The notes under the pieces are model-generated. The model did no database searches. It had not been told where the DNA came from and saw only the letters and a program-made list of their open reading frames with translations. DNA of 64,000 nucleotides, from assembly GCA_016717225.1 (NCBI GenBank), contig JADKGB010000034.1, positions 62,001-126,000 on the forward strand, read 5' to 3'. Below, in pieces: positions 9,563 to 17,327 of the stretch. Source of the stretch: Flavobacteriales bacterium (GTDB lineage Bacteria > Bacteroidota > Bacteroidia > Flavobacteriales_F > PHOS-HE28). Position numbers and translations under genes: made by a program. Position 1 is the stretch's first letter; every line of letters begins with the position of its first letter.

Positions 9563-9591
9563 AAAAGCCCCGACACAAGGCCGGGGCTTTT
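9563..9591. terminator. Bidirectional rho-independent terminator
   Basis: AAAAGCCCCG (9563-9572) pairs perfectly with CGGGGCTTTT (9582-9591) around a 9-nt loop. A-tracts and T-tracts on either side allow it to work for both convergent genes, the hexosaminidase (stop 9506) and rpsP (stop 9612). Confidence 0.9.
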
Positions 9592-9611
9592 CAGATGGGT
9601 ATCTCGTGGAA

Positions 9612-10181
9612 TTACTCGGCTGCGGCAGCAGGTGCTTCCCCTTCGGCAGCAGGTGCTTCCGCTTCGGCAACCGGTGCTTCGGCAATAGGCGCATCATACG
9701 CAGGCAATGCAGCAGCACTAGCAGCGGCCAACTTGGCGCTCAATTTCGCAGCGAACGCCTCTGCCTTCTTGGTCTCGGCGGAAACACGATCCTTCTGCTC
9801 TTTCTCAGCAGCCTGACCCAAATTGCTGCGCTTCGCTTCGATCTTCGTGTTCTTTTCGTTCAGCCAGATATCGAATCGGCGATCGGCTTCCTCTTGCGTG
9901 AAAGCGTTCTTCTTCACACCGTTCAACAAGTGGTTCTTGTACACCAATCCGGTGTAGCTAAGAATGGCCCGGCAGGTGTCCGATGGCTGAGCACCTTTTT
10001 GCATCCAATCCAACGCCTTGTCGCGATCGATCTCGATGAATGCTGGGTTATGTCCCGGATCGTAAGCACCGATCCTGTCGATGTACTTACCGTCACGAGG
10101 TGAACGTTGATCGGCCACTACGATGTGGTAGTACGGCTGGCCTTTTTTGCCCTTTCTCTGAAGGCGGATGCGAGTTGGCAT
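9612..10181 (-). CDS. rpsP: 30S ribosomal protein bS16 with Ala/Glu-rich tail
   Basis: Structural protein of the 30S body. Residues 1-80 are canonical bS16 (MPTRIRLQRKGKKGQPYYHIVVAD, IDRIGAYDPGHNP, ALDWMQKGAQPSDT). The protein is 189 aa, roughly double the usual 80-90, owing to a charged helical section (about 95-140) and a low-complexity Ala/Glu/Pro tail (about 140-189). Extended bS16 tails are known in Bacteroidota; the function of the tail is not established here. The start at 10181 is the conserved Met. The partner rimM is displaced downstream by the opposite-strand hexosaminidase. Confidence 0.96.
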   Translation of the reverse strand: MPTRIRLQRKGKKGQPYYHIVVADQRSPRDGKYIDRIGAYDPGHNPAFIEIDRDKALDWMQKGAQPSDTCRAILSYTGLVYKNHLLNGVKKNAFTQEEADRRFDIWLNEKNTKIEAKRSNLGQAAEKEQKDRVSAETKKAEAFAAKLSAKLAAASAAALPAYDAPIAEAPVAEAEAPAAEGEAPAAAAE

Positions 10182-10374
10182 GTCGCGGTTGGTTTGGTTA
10201 TTCCCCGGAATTGGGGGCGCGAAGATGGGAATTTCCGGCGCATCAGCCGTATTTCAGTTGAAAATGGGTTCATTTCAGGGTTTCGCGGGTGTTCGTTCGC
10301 CCCCCTGACCATTGGATCGAAATCCCCGGACACCTGCAATACATTGGTCGCTGCTTCTTTCGATCGACACTCCC
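10182..10374. other. Intergenic region between rpsP and the DUF4421 gene
   Basis: A 193-bp divergent spacer that must contain the promoters of rpsP and of the DUF4421 gene. No sequence close to TTTG/TANNTTTG with correct spacing was recognised on either strand, and no hairpin or small ORF stands out. Confidence 0.4.
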
Positions 10375-11442
10375 ATGCGCTTGGTCTTTCTTTTCACGGC
10401 TTTCGTTTTCGCCTTTGCCACAGCTCAGGCACAATTGGGCGATCGGATCCGCCATTTTCTGGTCGGCGACACGGCTGCCCCACCCGATCACGACACCGCA
10501 TATATCGCCACCTATAACCAGGATCTTACCATCAGCCTCCTTTCCAGCTATCGGTTAGCCTCATTGGACATTACAGACACTTCAGGGCATTCCGTTACCT
10601 ACACCACCAACAACGCCGTACAGTATGGCGCAGGGATCACCTACAAGTGGCTCTCTGTGGATGGCACCATCAGCATTCCTGCATTGGATGCTGCCGACCC
10701 CGCATTCGGCAAAACGCGTTCGCGATCCATTGGCGCCGGGTTAACCGCCAGAAGGTTGTGGATCAGGGCTTTCTGGAACAAGACCAGCGGTTACTATCCG
10801 GAACAACCGGCCGCTGTGTCCCAAGGCTGGAAGGAAGGTGCCCCCATCCCAGTAAGACCCGACCTGACAACTGAAACGGTGATGGCCTCAGTGAACTACG
10901 CGCTCAGCAAAAAGCGCCGGTTCTCACAGAACGCTGCGTTATGGCAAATGGAGCGGCAAAGCCGAAGCGCTGGAACATGGGTATTGGGAGGTGCATTCTG
11001 GTTCACTGACCTGCGGGCGGATTCCAGTGTAGTTCCGGTTCGGGACAGTGTTGCTTTCAGCCCGGTTGCGCGCATCGACCGGGCTAAACGCGTCCTGCTC
11101 GGAGCTACGGTCGGGTACACCCACACCTTCGTCTTTTGGCGTACCGGGTTCATACACTTCTCCCTACTGGCTGGCGCCGCCTCGCGCGATCAACGTCTTC
11201 GCACGGCTTCTGATGGTGCGTGGGTTTCGTCCAACGGAATAAGCAGCCTATCCGAATTCAAACTGGGCGCAGGGTACAATGGGGATCGTTGGTATACCGC
11301 GCTTACTACAGCATTCTTCCTGAACAGTGACGGAGAAGAAGAGAGCGTACGATTGGGCTCCACCTACGGCACGGTGCGCTTTGCGGTAGGTGTGCGATTT
11401 GGAAAGCCGAACATCAGGGGCATGGAGAAAGTTGGCTTGTGA
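10375..11442 (+). CDS. DUF4421-like outer-membrane beta-barrel protein
   Basis: A 355-aa exported protein. It starts with a signal peptide (MRLVFLFTAFVFAFATAQAQ) and continues as alternating amphipathic strands with aromatic girdle residues (e.g. YGAGITYKWLSVDGTIS, GATVGYTHTFVFWRTGF), ending with a strand FAVGVRFG plus a short tail. The IATYNQDLTISLLSSYR and LGAGYNGDRWY blocks fit the Bacteroidota DUF4421 family, which has no assigned function. The start at 10375 is chosen for the signal peptide. The gene lies 70 bp before the M1 peptidase, same strand. Confidence 0.75.
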   Translation: MRLVFLFTAFVFAFATAQAQLGDRIRHFLVGDTAAPPDHDTAYIATYNQDLTISLLSSYRLASLDITDTSGHSVTYTTNNAVQYGAGITYKWLSVDGTISIPALDAADPAFGKTRSRSIGAGLTARRLWIRAFWNKTSGYYPEQPAAVSQGWKEGAPIPVRPDLTTETVMASVNYALSKKRRFSQNAALWQMERQSRSAGTWVLGGAFWFTDLRADSSVVPVRDSVAFSPVARIDRAKRVLLGATVGYTHTFVFWRTGFIHFSLLAGAASRDQRLRTASDGAWVSSNGISSLSEFKLGAGYNGDRWYTALTTAFFLNSDGEEESVRLGSTYGTVRFAVGVRFGKPNIRGMEKVGL

Positions 11443-11512
11443 TCCATCACGCATCGAACATTCCGTCCGTTGCTGGGTCCGGGTTCACTATCCCCGCCTA
11501 CCTTTTCGCCGC

Positions 11513-13243
11513 ATGAAGTACCACTTCTTTTTTTTAGCCTGCACGATTCTTGGTACATCCGGAACCATGGCCCAGCCATTGCACGGATCCAGGGAATTCA
11601 CGCGAGCCGACACACTACGCGGAAGTAGTGGACCAGATCGGGCCTGGTGGGATGTGACGCATTATGATGTCACCGTAAAGCCGGACTTCGTAAACAAGTC
11701 GATCCAAGGAACAACGGCTATCACTTTCCGTGCGATCGGTTCCGCGCAACGCATGCAGATCGACCTGCAGCAACCGCTGACAGTGGATCATGTTGTTCGA
11801 GGCTATGCGGATAGTACCAAGCTCGAGTTCGAACGTGATAGCAACATCGTTTGGGTCACCGTGCCTGCTGGAGCAGCAGGAGTTGTTGAGACGATCTACA
11901 TATCCTATCACGGCACTCCCCGTGAAGCGAAGAACGCGTCTTGGGACGGTGGTTGGATCTGGAAGACCGATGGACAGGGCAACCCTTGGATGAGCGTGGC
12001 GTGCCAAGGGCTCGGCGCGAGTGTCTGGTACCCGTGCAAAGACCACCAAAGCGATGAGCCCGACAGCGCAGCATTGCACATCACAGTTCCGGACACGCTG
12101 CAAGCGGTCGGTAACGGAAGGCTGCGAAACACCGTGAAGAACAACGATGGAACAACCACGTGGAACTGGGCGGTGGTGAACCCGATCAACAGCTACAACC
12201 TGGTTCCGTACATCGGTAAATACGCCCACTTCGGTGAAGTCTACAACGGAGCTGAAGGCCGGCTGGATTGCGATTATTGGGTGCTGAAAGAGAATGAAAC
12301 GAAAGCCCGTGAACAGTTCAAGCAAGTACCGCTCATGCTCAACTGTTTCGAGGACTGGTTCGGCCCCTACCCTTTCTACCAGGACAGCTACAAGCTGGTG
12401 GAAGCGCCGCACTTGGGTATGGAGCATCAAAGCGCTGTTGCCTATGGCAATCACTTCCAGAACGGCTACCTGGGGCGAGATCTGAGTGGCAGCGGCTGGG
12501 GCCTGAAGTGGGACTACATCCTCGTACATGAGAGCGGCCACGAGTGGTTCGGCAACAACATCACCACTAACGACATCGCCGACATGTGGGTGCATGAAGG
12601 CTTCACCGATTACTCGGAGACGATCTACACGCAATGCCAGTTCGGAGATGCCGCAGGAGATGATTATGTGGTCGGCCTGCGCAAGAACATCAGAAATGAC
12701 AAACCCATCATAGGCCCGTACAGTGTGAACCAGGAAGGCAGCGGCGACATGTATTCCAAGGGTGCCAATATGCTCCACACCATCCGGCACATCATCAACA
12801 ACGATTCGCTCTTCAAGGCGATGCTGCGCGAGATGAACCGGCGTTTCTACCACAAGACGGTGACGAGCGCGGAGGTCGAGAATTTCATGGTCAATTTCAA
12901 CGTGCGCAGTGGTTTCCTGGACAAGAGTGTCTTCGATCAGTACTTGCGGACGACCCAGATACCGGTGCTCGAATGGGGTGTGCGAAAAGGTGTCCTCTGG
13001 AAAAGATGGACGAACTGCGTGCCCGGCCTTATCCTGCCTGTGATCCTCACGGAGGACGGAAAGCTTCCGGAGATGCAGTTCGTGACGAGCAATTGGGGGT
13101 CATCTCCCAGTACAATGAAGAAACACTCCCGGCTCGAAGTCGATCGGAATTGGTATGTCGAAACAAAGCCATTGTCCAAGAAGGAACTCCGGAAGAGGAA
13201 ACCAGGGATCGGCCTTGGGACCCCACTTTCTGAGGATGCATAG
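11513..13243 (+). CDS. Secreted M1 family zinc aminopeptidase
   Basis: Removes N-terminal residues from peptides, probably in the periplasm or outer membrane. The 576-aa protein has a signal peptide (MKYHFFFLACTILGTSGTMAQ), an N-terminal beta domain (about 35-215), the exopeptidase substrate motif as GMEHQSAVAYGN (about 304-315) and the zinc site His339-Glu-x-x-His343 with Glu362 eighteen residues on (HESGHEWFG ... WVHEGF), the M1 spacing. The C-terminal ERAP-like domain is short. The start at 11513 opens the signal peptide; the frame is open further upstream. It ends 12 bp before pfkA. Confidence 0.94.
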   Translation: MKYHFFFLACTILGTSGTMAQPLHGSREFTRADTLRGSSGPDRAWWDVTHYDVTVKPDFVNKSIQGTTAITFRAIGSAQRMQIDLQQPLTVDHVVRGYADSTKLEFERDSNIVWVTVPAGAAGVVETIYISYHGTPREAKNASWDGGWIWKTDGQGNPWMSVACQGLGASVWYPCKDHQSDEPDSAALHITVPDTLQAVGNGRLRNTVKNNDGTTTWNWAVVNPINSYNLVPYIGKYAHFGEVYNGAEGRLDCDYWVLKENETKAREQFKQVPLMLNCFEDWFGPYPFYQDSYKLVEAPHLGMEHQSAVAYGNHFQNGYLGRDLSGSGWGLKWDYILVHESGHEWFGNNITTNDIADMWVHEGFTDYSETIYTQCQFGDAAGDDYVVGLRKNIRNDKPIIGPYSVNQEGSGDMYSKGANMLHTIRHIINNDSLFKAMLREMNRRFYHKTVTSAEVENFMVNFNVRSGFLDKSVFDQYLRTTQIPVLEWGVRKGVLWKRWTNCVPGLILPVILTEDGKLPEMQFVTSNWGSSPSTMKKHSRLEVDRNWYVETKPLSKKELRKRKPGIGLGTPLSEDA

Positions 13244-13255
13244 TTTCGTTCATCC

Positions 13256-14233
13256 ATGAAGCATATCGCACTCCTCACTTCTGGCGGTGATGCACCCGGA
13301 ATGAACGCCGCCATCCGCGCGGTTGTGCGTACGGCGTACTTCCACGGGATCAAGACCACAGGCGTGCTCGATGGCTACGATGGCTTGGTGAAGAACAATT
13401 TCATGGAACTCGGACCGCGCGATGTGCGCAATATCATCCAACGTGGCGGAACGATGTTGCGCAGCGCACGCAGTGAAGCATTCCGAAGCGCAGAAGGGAG
13501 ATCGGTCGCAGCGAAGAACCTGCTTGACGCCGGGATCGACGCATTGATCTGCATCGGTGGAGGTGGTACGCAGGCCGGCGCGCATCAGCTCACGCAAGAG
13601 CACCACGTCCGGCTCATCGGTATTGCGAGCACCATCGACAACGACCTCGGGGGGAGCGATCGAACCATCGGTTTCGATTCGGCCTGCAACACCGCTGTCG
13701 AAGCGATCGATCGTCTGCGCGACACCGCTTCCAGCTATGGCCGCATCTTTTTCGTGGAAGTGATGGGGCGCGACACGGGGTTCATCGCCATGCACACCGG
13801 CATCGCCGCCGGCGCGGAATACGTGATGGTGCCGGAACGGCGCGAGAACGTGGACGAACTTGTGCAGGCGCTTGAGAACCGCTCGAAGGAGAAAGGCGGC
13901 AGCATCGTAGTGGTAGCCGAAGGTGATCAGGAAGGCGGTGCGTTCAAGCTGTCTGAACAGGTCAAACAACGATGCCCTCAGTTCGATATTCGTGTAAGCG
14001 TACTTGGTCACTTGCAACGCGGTGGAAATCCCACCATGTCCGATCGGCTGCTGGCTTCCCGACTTGGCGCCGCTGCTGTGGAAGGCTTGATAGGCGACAG
14101 AAGCTCCTGCATCGTGGGGATCGTGAAAGGCGAGATCGCTTTCACCCCTCATGTGGAGGCGATCGCACAGCACAAAACGATCGAGCCCGATCTCTTCCGG
14201 CTGCTTTGCGATGCTTGCTGTTTGATGATGTAA
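13256..14233 (+). CDS. pfkA: 6-phosphofructokinase with altered GGDGS motif
   Basis: Phosphorylates fructose 6-phosphate in glycolysis. The 325-aa protein aligns along its length with bacterial PfkA: TSGGDAPGMNAAIRA (8-22), TIDND (126-130, catalytic base Asp128), VEVMGRDTGFIA (about 167-178), LGHLQRGGNPT (about 252-262). The normally invariant GGDGS is GGGGT at 101-105, so the residue equivalent to Asp103 (Mg-ATP site in E. coli PfkA) is Gly, and the usual PGTIDND reads ASTIDND. Gly104 is retained, as in ATP-dependent rather than pyrophosphate enzymes. It lies 12 bp after the M1 peptidase gene. Whether the enzyme is active, or the site has a base error, is open. Confidence 0.93.
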   Translation: MKHIALLTSGGDAPGMNAAIRAVVRTAYFHGIKTTGVLDGYDGLVKNNFMELGPRDVRNIIQRGGTMLRSARSEAFRSAEGRSVAAKNLLDAGIDALICIGGGGTQAGAHQLTQEHHVRLIGIASTIDNDLGGSDRTIGFDSACNTAVEAIDRLRDTASSYGRIFFVEVMGRDTGFIAMHTGIAAGAEYVMVPERRENVDELVQALENRSKEKGGSIVVVAEGDQEGGAFKLSEQVKQRCPQFDIRVSVLGHLQRGGNPTMSDRLLASRLGAAAVEGLIGDRSSCIVGIVKGEIAFTPHVEAIAQHKTIEPDLFRLLCDACCLMM

Positions 14234-14265
14234 GTTCGCTGGCCCTGTTTGCATGCGTCGGCATA

Positions 14266-15408
14266 ATGCGGACCCTCTTCCTTCTATCCCTTCTGCCCTT
14301 GCTCGTTGTCCCGCGCACGATATCTGCAGCCACACTCGATATTACGTACAACCTTGCTCCGCCTGAAGCGCAAGCAGCGATAGAGCATGCCGCCGGTATC
14401 TGGGAGAACTTACTCCTTTCGGATGTACCCATCAAAGTGCTCGTCACATGGGCACCTATCGGAAACACAACACTGGGCATCACCTTCCCGAACGGTCGCC
14501 GCGATTTCGCGGGTGCTCCACTTCCGCAAACCTGGTACGCGACTTCACTCGCCAACTCCATTACCGGTGCTGAACTCAATCCTGGCGAGAACGATATTGA
14601 GATCTACTTCAGCTCCAGTTTCAACTGGTACTTCGGAACCGATGGCGAACCGGCCAACGGGCAATACGACCTGGTCAGCGTGGCTTTGCATGAATTGGGG
14701 CACGGCCTCGGGTTCGTGGGCCTGAGCAAAGTGGTGGGGGCCGATGGCTCGTTCGGTCTGCTTCAAGCCAGTGACTTCTCGCCATTGATCACACTGTTCC
14801 CATGGCCACAATTGGACACGCTGCCCGGCGTGTTCGATCGTTACTTGACACATGCACAGAACGGACCGCTGGTGTTGATGGACAATCCCGGCACAGCGCT
14901 GGGCGATGCACAAACGAGCAACCAGATCTACTTCAATGGACCGCTGGCTATGGCCGCCAACGCAGGTGTCGCGCCGCGGATCTATGCTCCTTCAACGTTC
15001 GCACTCGGCAGCAGCTGTGTTCACTTGAACGAAAGCACATACCCTGACGGGAACCCGAACGAATTGATGACACCGTTCATATCATCCGGCGAAGCCAACC
15101 ATTGGCCCGGTCCGCTTTGCCTGGCGATGATGCAGGATATCGGCTGGATGCTTGCACCGGATGTTGGGTTGCATGAAAACAAGGGTGCGCGGGTATTCTT
15201 GGCTTACCCCAACCCAGCGCATGATCGGATCTCGTTCTCTTTCCCTTCAGGATCACGGGGTAATCGGATGACGATCATCGATACGCAAGGCCGCGTGATC
15301 CGCACACTTACGTTCGTTTCAAGCATGGATGTGAGTGACCTGTCTCCAGGTCCTTACGTTCTGCAGGTGAACGGATCCGCCTTCAACGCGCGCTTCATCA
15401 AAGACTGA
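14266..15408 (+). CDS. Secreted zincin metalloprotease with T9SS sorting domain
   Basis: A 380-aa exported protein. It has a signal peptide (MRTLFLLSLLPLLVVPRTISA), a protease-like domain with HELGHGLGFVG (about 142-152), which matches the HExxHxxG core of metzincin-like zinc proteases but lacks an obvious third His directly after it, and a C-terminal T9SS type A sorting domain of about 75 residues (AYPNPAHDRISF ... VIDTQGRVIRTL-like, DLSPGPYVLQVNG, FIKD end). It is therefore predicted to be exported by Sec, then across the outer membrane by the type IX system. The ATG at 14266 opens the signal peptide. It ends 2 bp before the osmC start. Confidence 0.88.
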   Translation: MRTLFLLSLLPLLVVPRTISAATLDITYNLAPPEAQAAIEHAAGIWENLLLSDVPIKVLVTWAPIGNTTLGITFPNGRRDFAGAPLPQTWYATSLANSITGAELNPGENDIEIYFSSSFNWYFGTDGEPANGQYDLVSVALHELGHGLGFVGLSKVVGADGSFGLLQASDFSPLITLFPWPQLDTLPGVFDRYLTHAQNGPLVLMDNPGTALGDAQTSNQIYFNGPLAMAANAGVAPRIYAPSTFALGSSCVHLNESTYPDGNPNELMTPFISSGEANHWPGPLCLAMMQDIGWMLAPDVGLHENKGARVFLAYPNPAHDRISFSFPSGSRGNRMTIIDTQGRVIRTLTFVSSMDVSDLSPGPYVLQVNGSAFNARFIKD

Positions 15409-15410
15409 GC

Positions 15411-15891
15411 ATGTCGACGAAGCACACCTATGACGTTTCCGTAGAATGGACCGGCAACCTCGGCACCGGTACCGACGGCTACAGGAACTACAAGCGCGAC
15501 CACACCATTCGCATTGCGAACAAGGCCGATCTGCTTGGTTCCGCTCGATCCCACTTTCCGTGGCGACCCTTCACGCCACAACCCCGAAGAACTGCTCGTT
15601 GCCGCGCTCAGCACTTGCCATTTGATGAGCTACTTGCATGTGTGCGCATTGAACGACGTGGTCGTTACAGCCTACATCGACAACGCGACGGGAAGCATGG
15701 AGAGTCTTCCGGATGGAAGCGGACGTTTCACCGAGGTGACCCTGCATCCGAAGGTCTGGGTGAAGGAGGCCGGCATGATCCCGAAGGCCCAGGCGCTGCA
15801 CGAGCAGGCGAACAAACTCTGCTTCATCGCCAACTCCGTGAACTTCCCCGTGCACCACCGGCCCGAATGCGAGCTGGGTGCAACGACTTAG
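15411..15891 (+). pseudogene. OsmC family protein, frameshifted
   Basis: OsmC-type peroxiredoxins reduce organic hydroperoxides via paired cysteines. The N-terminal 45 residues (MSTKHTYDVSVEWTGNLGTG ...) are in one frame and the rest (DPTFRGDPSRHNPEELLVAALSTCHLMSYLH ... CELGATT) is in the +1 frame. Removing one base near C15546 gives ADLLGSADPTFRGD and a continuous 159-aa protein of normal OsmC length. One conserved Cys (in STCHLMS) and the C-terminal Cys are present. A single-base insertion error is more likely than true decay, because the downstream reading frame is fully intact. Confidence 0.88.
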
Positions 15892-16341
15892 CGTGGTGCC
15901 AGCGAGCGTTCCAATCCAGCGCGCGATCCCTTGCACCTTGCGCTGCAAGAACGGCGTCCAACCGAGTAGCAGCCCGCTCATGCCCAACGCCTGTTTGCTC
16001 CAACGCCAGAAGTCGAAATGGTCGCGCTGACGGTAGATGAGCCCATCGCGCAGTTCGAATTCACTGCGGATGATGTTATGGACTTTCCTTCCGGTCTTGC
16101 TGAAGGTGTAGTATGCGTTCCATTCGCACACGCCGCTCGTCGCGGTTTCCTCCACGATGCGGAAGTCGATGCGCAGATCGCCGCCGGTGGTCAGCAACAT
16201 CTTCCACATCGCGCGCGCTTCGGTAGCGTTCAGGTTCCGGAACACCGGATCGTTGAACGAGGCATCATTGCAGTAGCACGCGCCCATGGTGGACCAGTCG
16301 CGCTGCGCGAAGGCGGTGTAGAATCGGGTGATCAGGGACAT
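15571..16341 (-). CDS. NTF2/SnoaL-like protein, run-on C-terminus
   Basis: Residues 1 to about 148 form an NTF2/SnoaL-like cone (MSLITRFYTAFAQRDWSTMG, YTFSKTGRKVHNIIRSEFELRDGLIYRQRDHFDFWRW region), a fold used by many small enzymes and binding proteins; the substrate is unknown. The literal frame then continues 108 codons antisense through osmC, which is not credible protein. One base fewer near 15905-15935 would end it at the TAA at 15888-15890, giving 150 aa, the usual length, with a 4-bp convergent overlap of the osmC stop. The believable gene is therefore 15888-16341. Confidence 0.75.
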   Translation of the reverse strand: MSLITRFYTAFAQRDWSTMGACYCNDASFNDPVFRNLNATEARAMWKMLLTTGGDLRIDFRIVEETATSGVCEWNAYYTFSKTGRKVHNIIRSEFELRDGLIYRQRDHFDFWRWSKQALGMSGLLLGWTPFLQRKVQGIARWIGTLAGTTLSRCTQLAFGPVVHGEVHGVGDEAEFVRLLVQRLGLRDHAGLLHPDLRMQGHLGETSASIRKTLHASRRVVDVGCNDHVVQCAHMQVAHQMASAERGNEQFFGVVA

Positions 16342-16349
16342 GGAACAAT

Positions 16350-16370
16350 GGTATCACGGATCGTGACACC
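16350..16370. repeat. Outer left palindrome TATCACGGATCGTGACA type
   Basis: Arms GGTATCACG and CGTGACACC flank a GAT centre (one mismatch). It begins 9 bp upstream of the NTF2-like start codon and is nearly identical to the palindrome at 17110-17130 on the far side of the ORF6N gene, so it may be a regulatory operator for the NTF2-like gene or a boundary of the ORF6N unit. Confidence 0.7.
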
Positions 16371-16416
16371 AACCGATGATAGCGGCGAAAGATCCAAGGG
16401 GTGCGAGGCCGGTGGC

Positions 16417-16451
16417 AGGTCAAAGGGGTATCACAATTTGTGATACCCCCT
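16417..16451. repeat. Left 35-bp direct repeat containing a 12-1-12 palindrome
   Basis: It reads AGGTCAAAGGGG followed by TATCACAATTTGTGATA and CCCCCT. The core 16425-16449 is a perfect inverted repeat with a single central base. It matches 17035-17069 at 33 of 35 positions. The next base pair (16452) begins the stop codon of the ORF6N gene, so the repeat abuts the coding region exactly. Confidence 0.9.
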
Positions 16452-17000
16452 CTATTCCTTCTGCTCTTTCTGTCGGAACCCGATCCGCTTGCGTGGCAAC
16501 GCGGGTGGGTCGAGCAATTCGTGCAGCAGGTCGAACACCTCTTTGAACTGCTTGTCGTACTTGCCCTCAATCTCCTTCAACTTCGCGACGATGGTCGCGT
16601 GGTTCTTCGAAAGCTTGCGCAACGCGATGAACGTGCGCATGATGGCCACGTTCATCGCGATCGCACGTTTGCTGTTCAATACGCTGCTGAGCATCGCCAC
16701 CCCGCCCTCCGTGAACGCGAACGGCTTCGCACCACCCAAGTGCGCGATGGACGGAATGAACCCGTTCGCGACCGCTTCCTTGGTCTCCGCGTCCTTCAGC
16801 GTGAACATGAAGTCCGGCGGAAAGCGATGCTTGTTGCGACGAACGGCCTGCTTCAACGCTCGGGTCTCCACGTCATAGAACTCCGAAAGGTGGATGTCCA
16901 ACAACACCCGCTCGCCGCGCAGCATGAGCATGTGCCGGGCCACGCGCGCGTCCACGGCGGGAACAGGCAGCTTCTCGATCTTCACAACCGGCTTGCTCAT
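16452..17000 (-). CDS. ORF6N domain protein (KilA-N/Roi-like)
   Basis: A 182-aa probable DNA-binding regulator. Residues about 20-110 match the ORF6N domain (LRGERVLLDIHLSEFYDVETRALKQAVRRN region, FPPDFMFTL, GGAKPFAFTEGGVAMLSSVL), found in phage antirepressor-like proteins and scattered in Bacteroidota and Chlorobi genomes; the C-terminus (about 135-175) is a charged coiled-coil (LKEIEGKYDKQFKEVFDLLHELL). It is a single-gene unit bracketed by 35-bp direct repeats that are also palindromes, with a second palindrome pair outside. The right palindrome ends 35 bp upstream of the start codon, where an autoregulatory operator would be expected. Cellular role unknown. Confidence 0.9.
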   Translation of the reverse strand: MSKPVVKIEKLPVPAVDARVARHMLMLRGERVLLDIHLSEFYDVETRALKQAVRRNKHRFPPDFMFTLKDAETKEAVANGFIPSIAHLGGAKPFAFTEGGVAMLSSVLNSKRAIAMNVAIMRTFIALRKLSKNHATIVAKLKEIEGKYDKQFKEVFDLLHELLDPPALPRKRIGFRQKEQKE

Positions 17001-17034
17001 GCTGCCAAAGTAAGCGCCCAGAGCGGATATCAGA

Positions 17035-17069
17035 AGGTCAAGGGGGTATCACAAATTGTGATACCCCCT
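17035..17069. repeat. Right 35-bp direct repeat containing a 14-1-14 palindrome
   Basis: AGGTCAAGGGGG then TATCACAAATTGTGATA then CCCCCT. The inverted repeat 17041-17069 is perfect around one central A. It matches 16417-16451 at 33 of 35 positions in direct orientation and lies 35 bp upstream of the ORF6N start codon, a plausible operator position. Confidence 0.9.
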
Positions 17070-17109
17070 GCCAATGCCGGGGTTGTGGGGTTATAGGTGT
17101 GAGGGGCAT

Positions 17110-17130
17110 GCTATCACGGATCGTGATACC
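17110..17130. repeat. Outer right palindrome TATCACGGATCGTGATA
   Basis: TATCACG and CGTGATA flank GAT (17112-17128). It mirrors the palindrome at 16350-16370, sharing 19 of 21 positions, and lies 41 bp beyond the right inner palindrome. The rest of the gap to the next gene (17131-17327) shows no further recognisable element. Confidence 0.75.
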
Positions 17131-17327
17131 ATCGATGAGCTGTGAACGACCGAAGACCGAAAGCATGACTGGCACTCGGCACGCGCCAGCCCTCGCACAG
17201 GGCTGAGCCGAGCGCCAACTGAGTTAAAACCGTATCTTGGAGAACCAAGTCCACGCAATGATCAACGCCCTATCTATTCGATATTTACAATGTCCTTCAC
17301 TCACCCCCACAACCTCACCCCACCACT

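Noticed and set aside
11615..12853. 412-codon minus-strand frame across the M1 peptidase
   Set aside because: Antisense shadow without family match.
13972..15408. Upstream-extended start (13972) for the metalloprotease
   Set aside because: It would overlap pfkA by 260 bp; the ATG at 14266 directly opens a signal peptide.
17041..17130. Rho-independent terminators at the palindromes
   Set aside because: They lack T tracts, occur upstream of the gene as well, and are symmetric with a 1-nt or 3-nt centre, which favours protein-binding sites.
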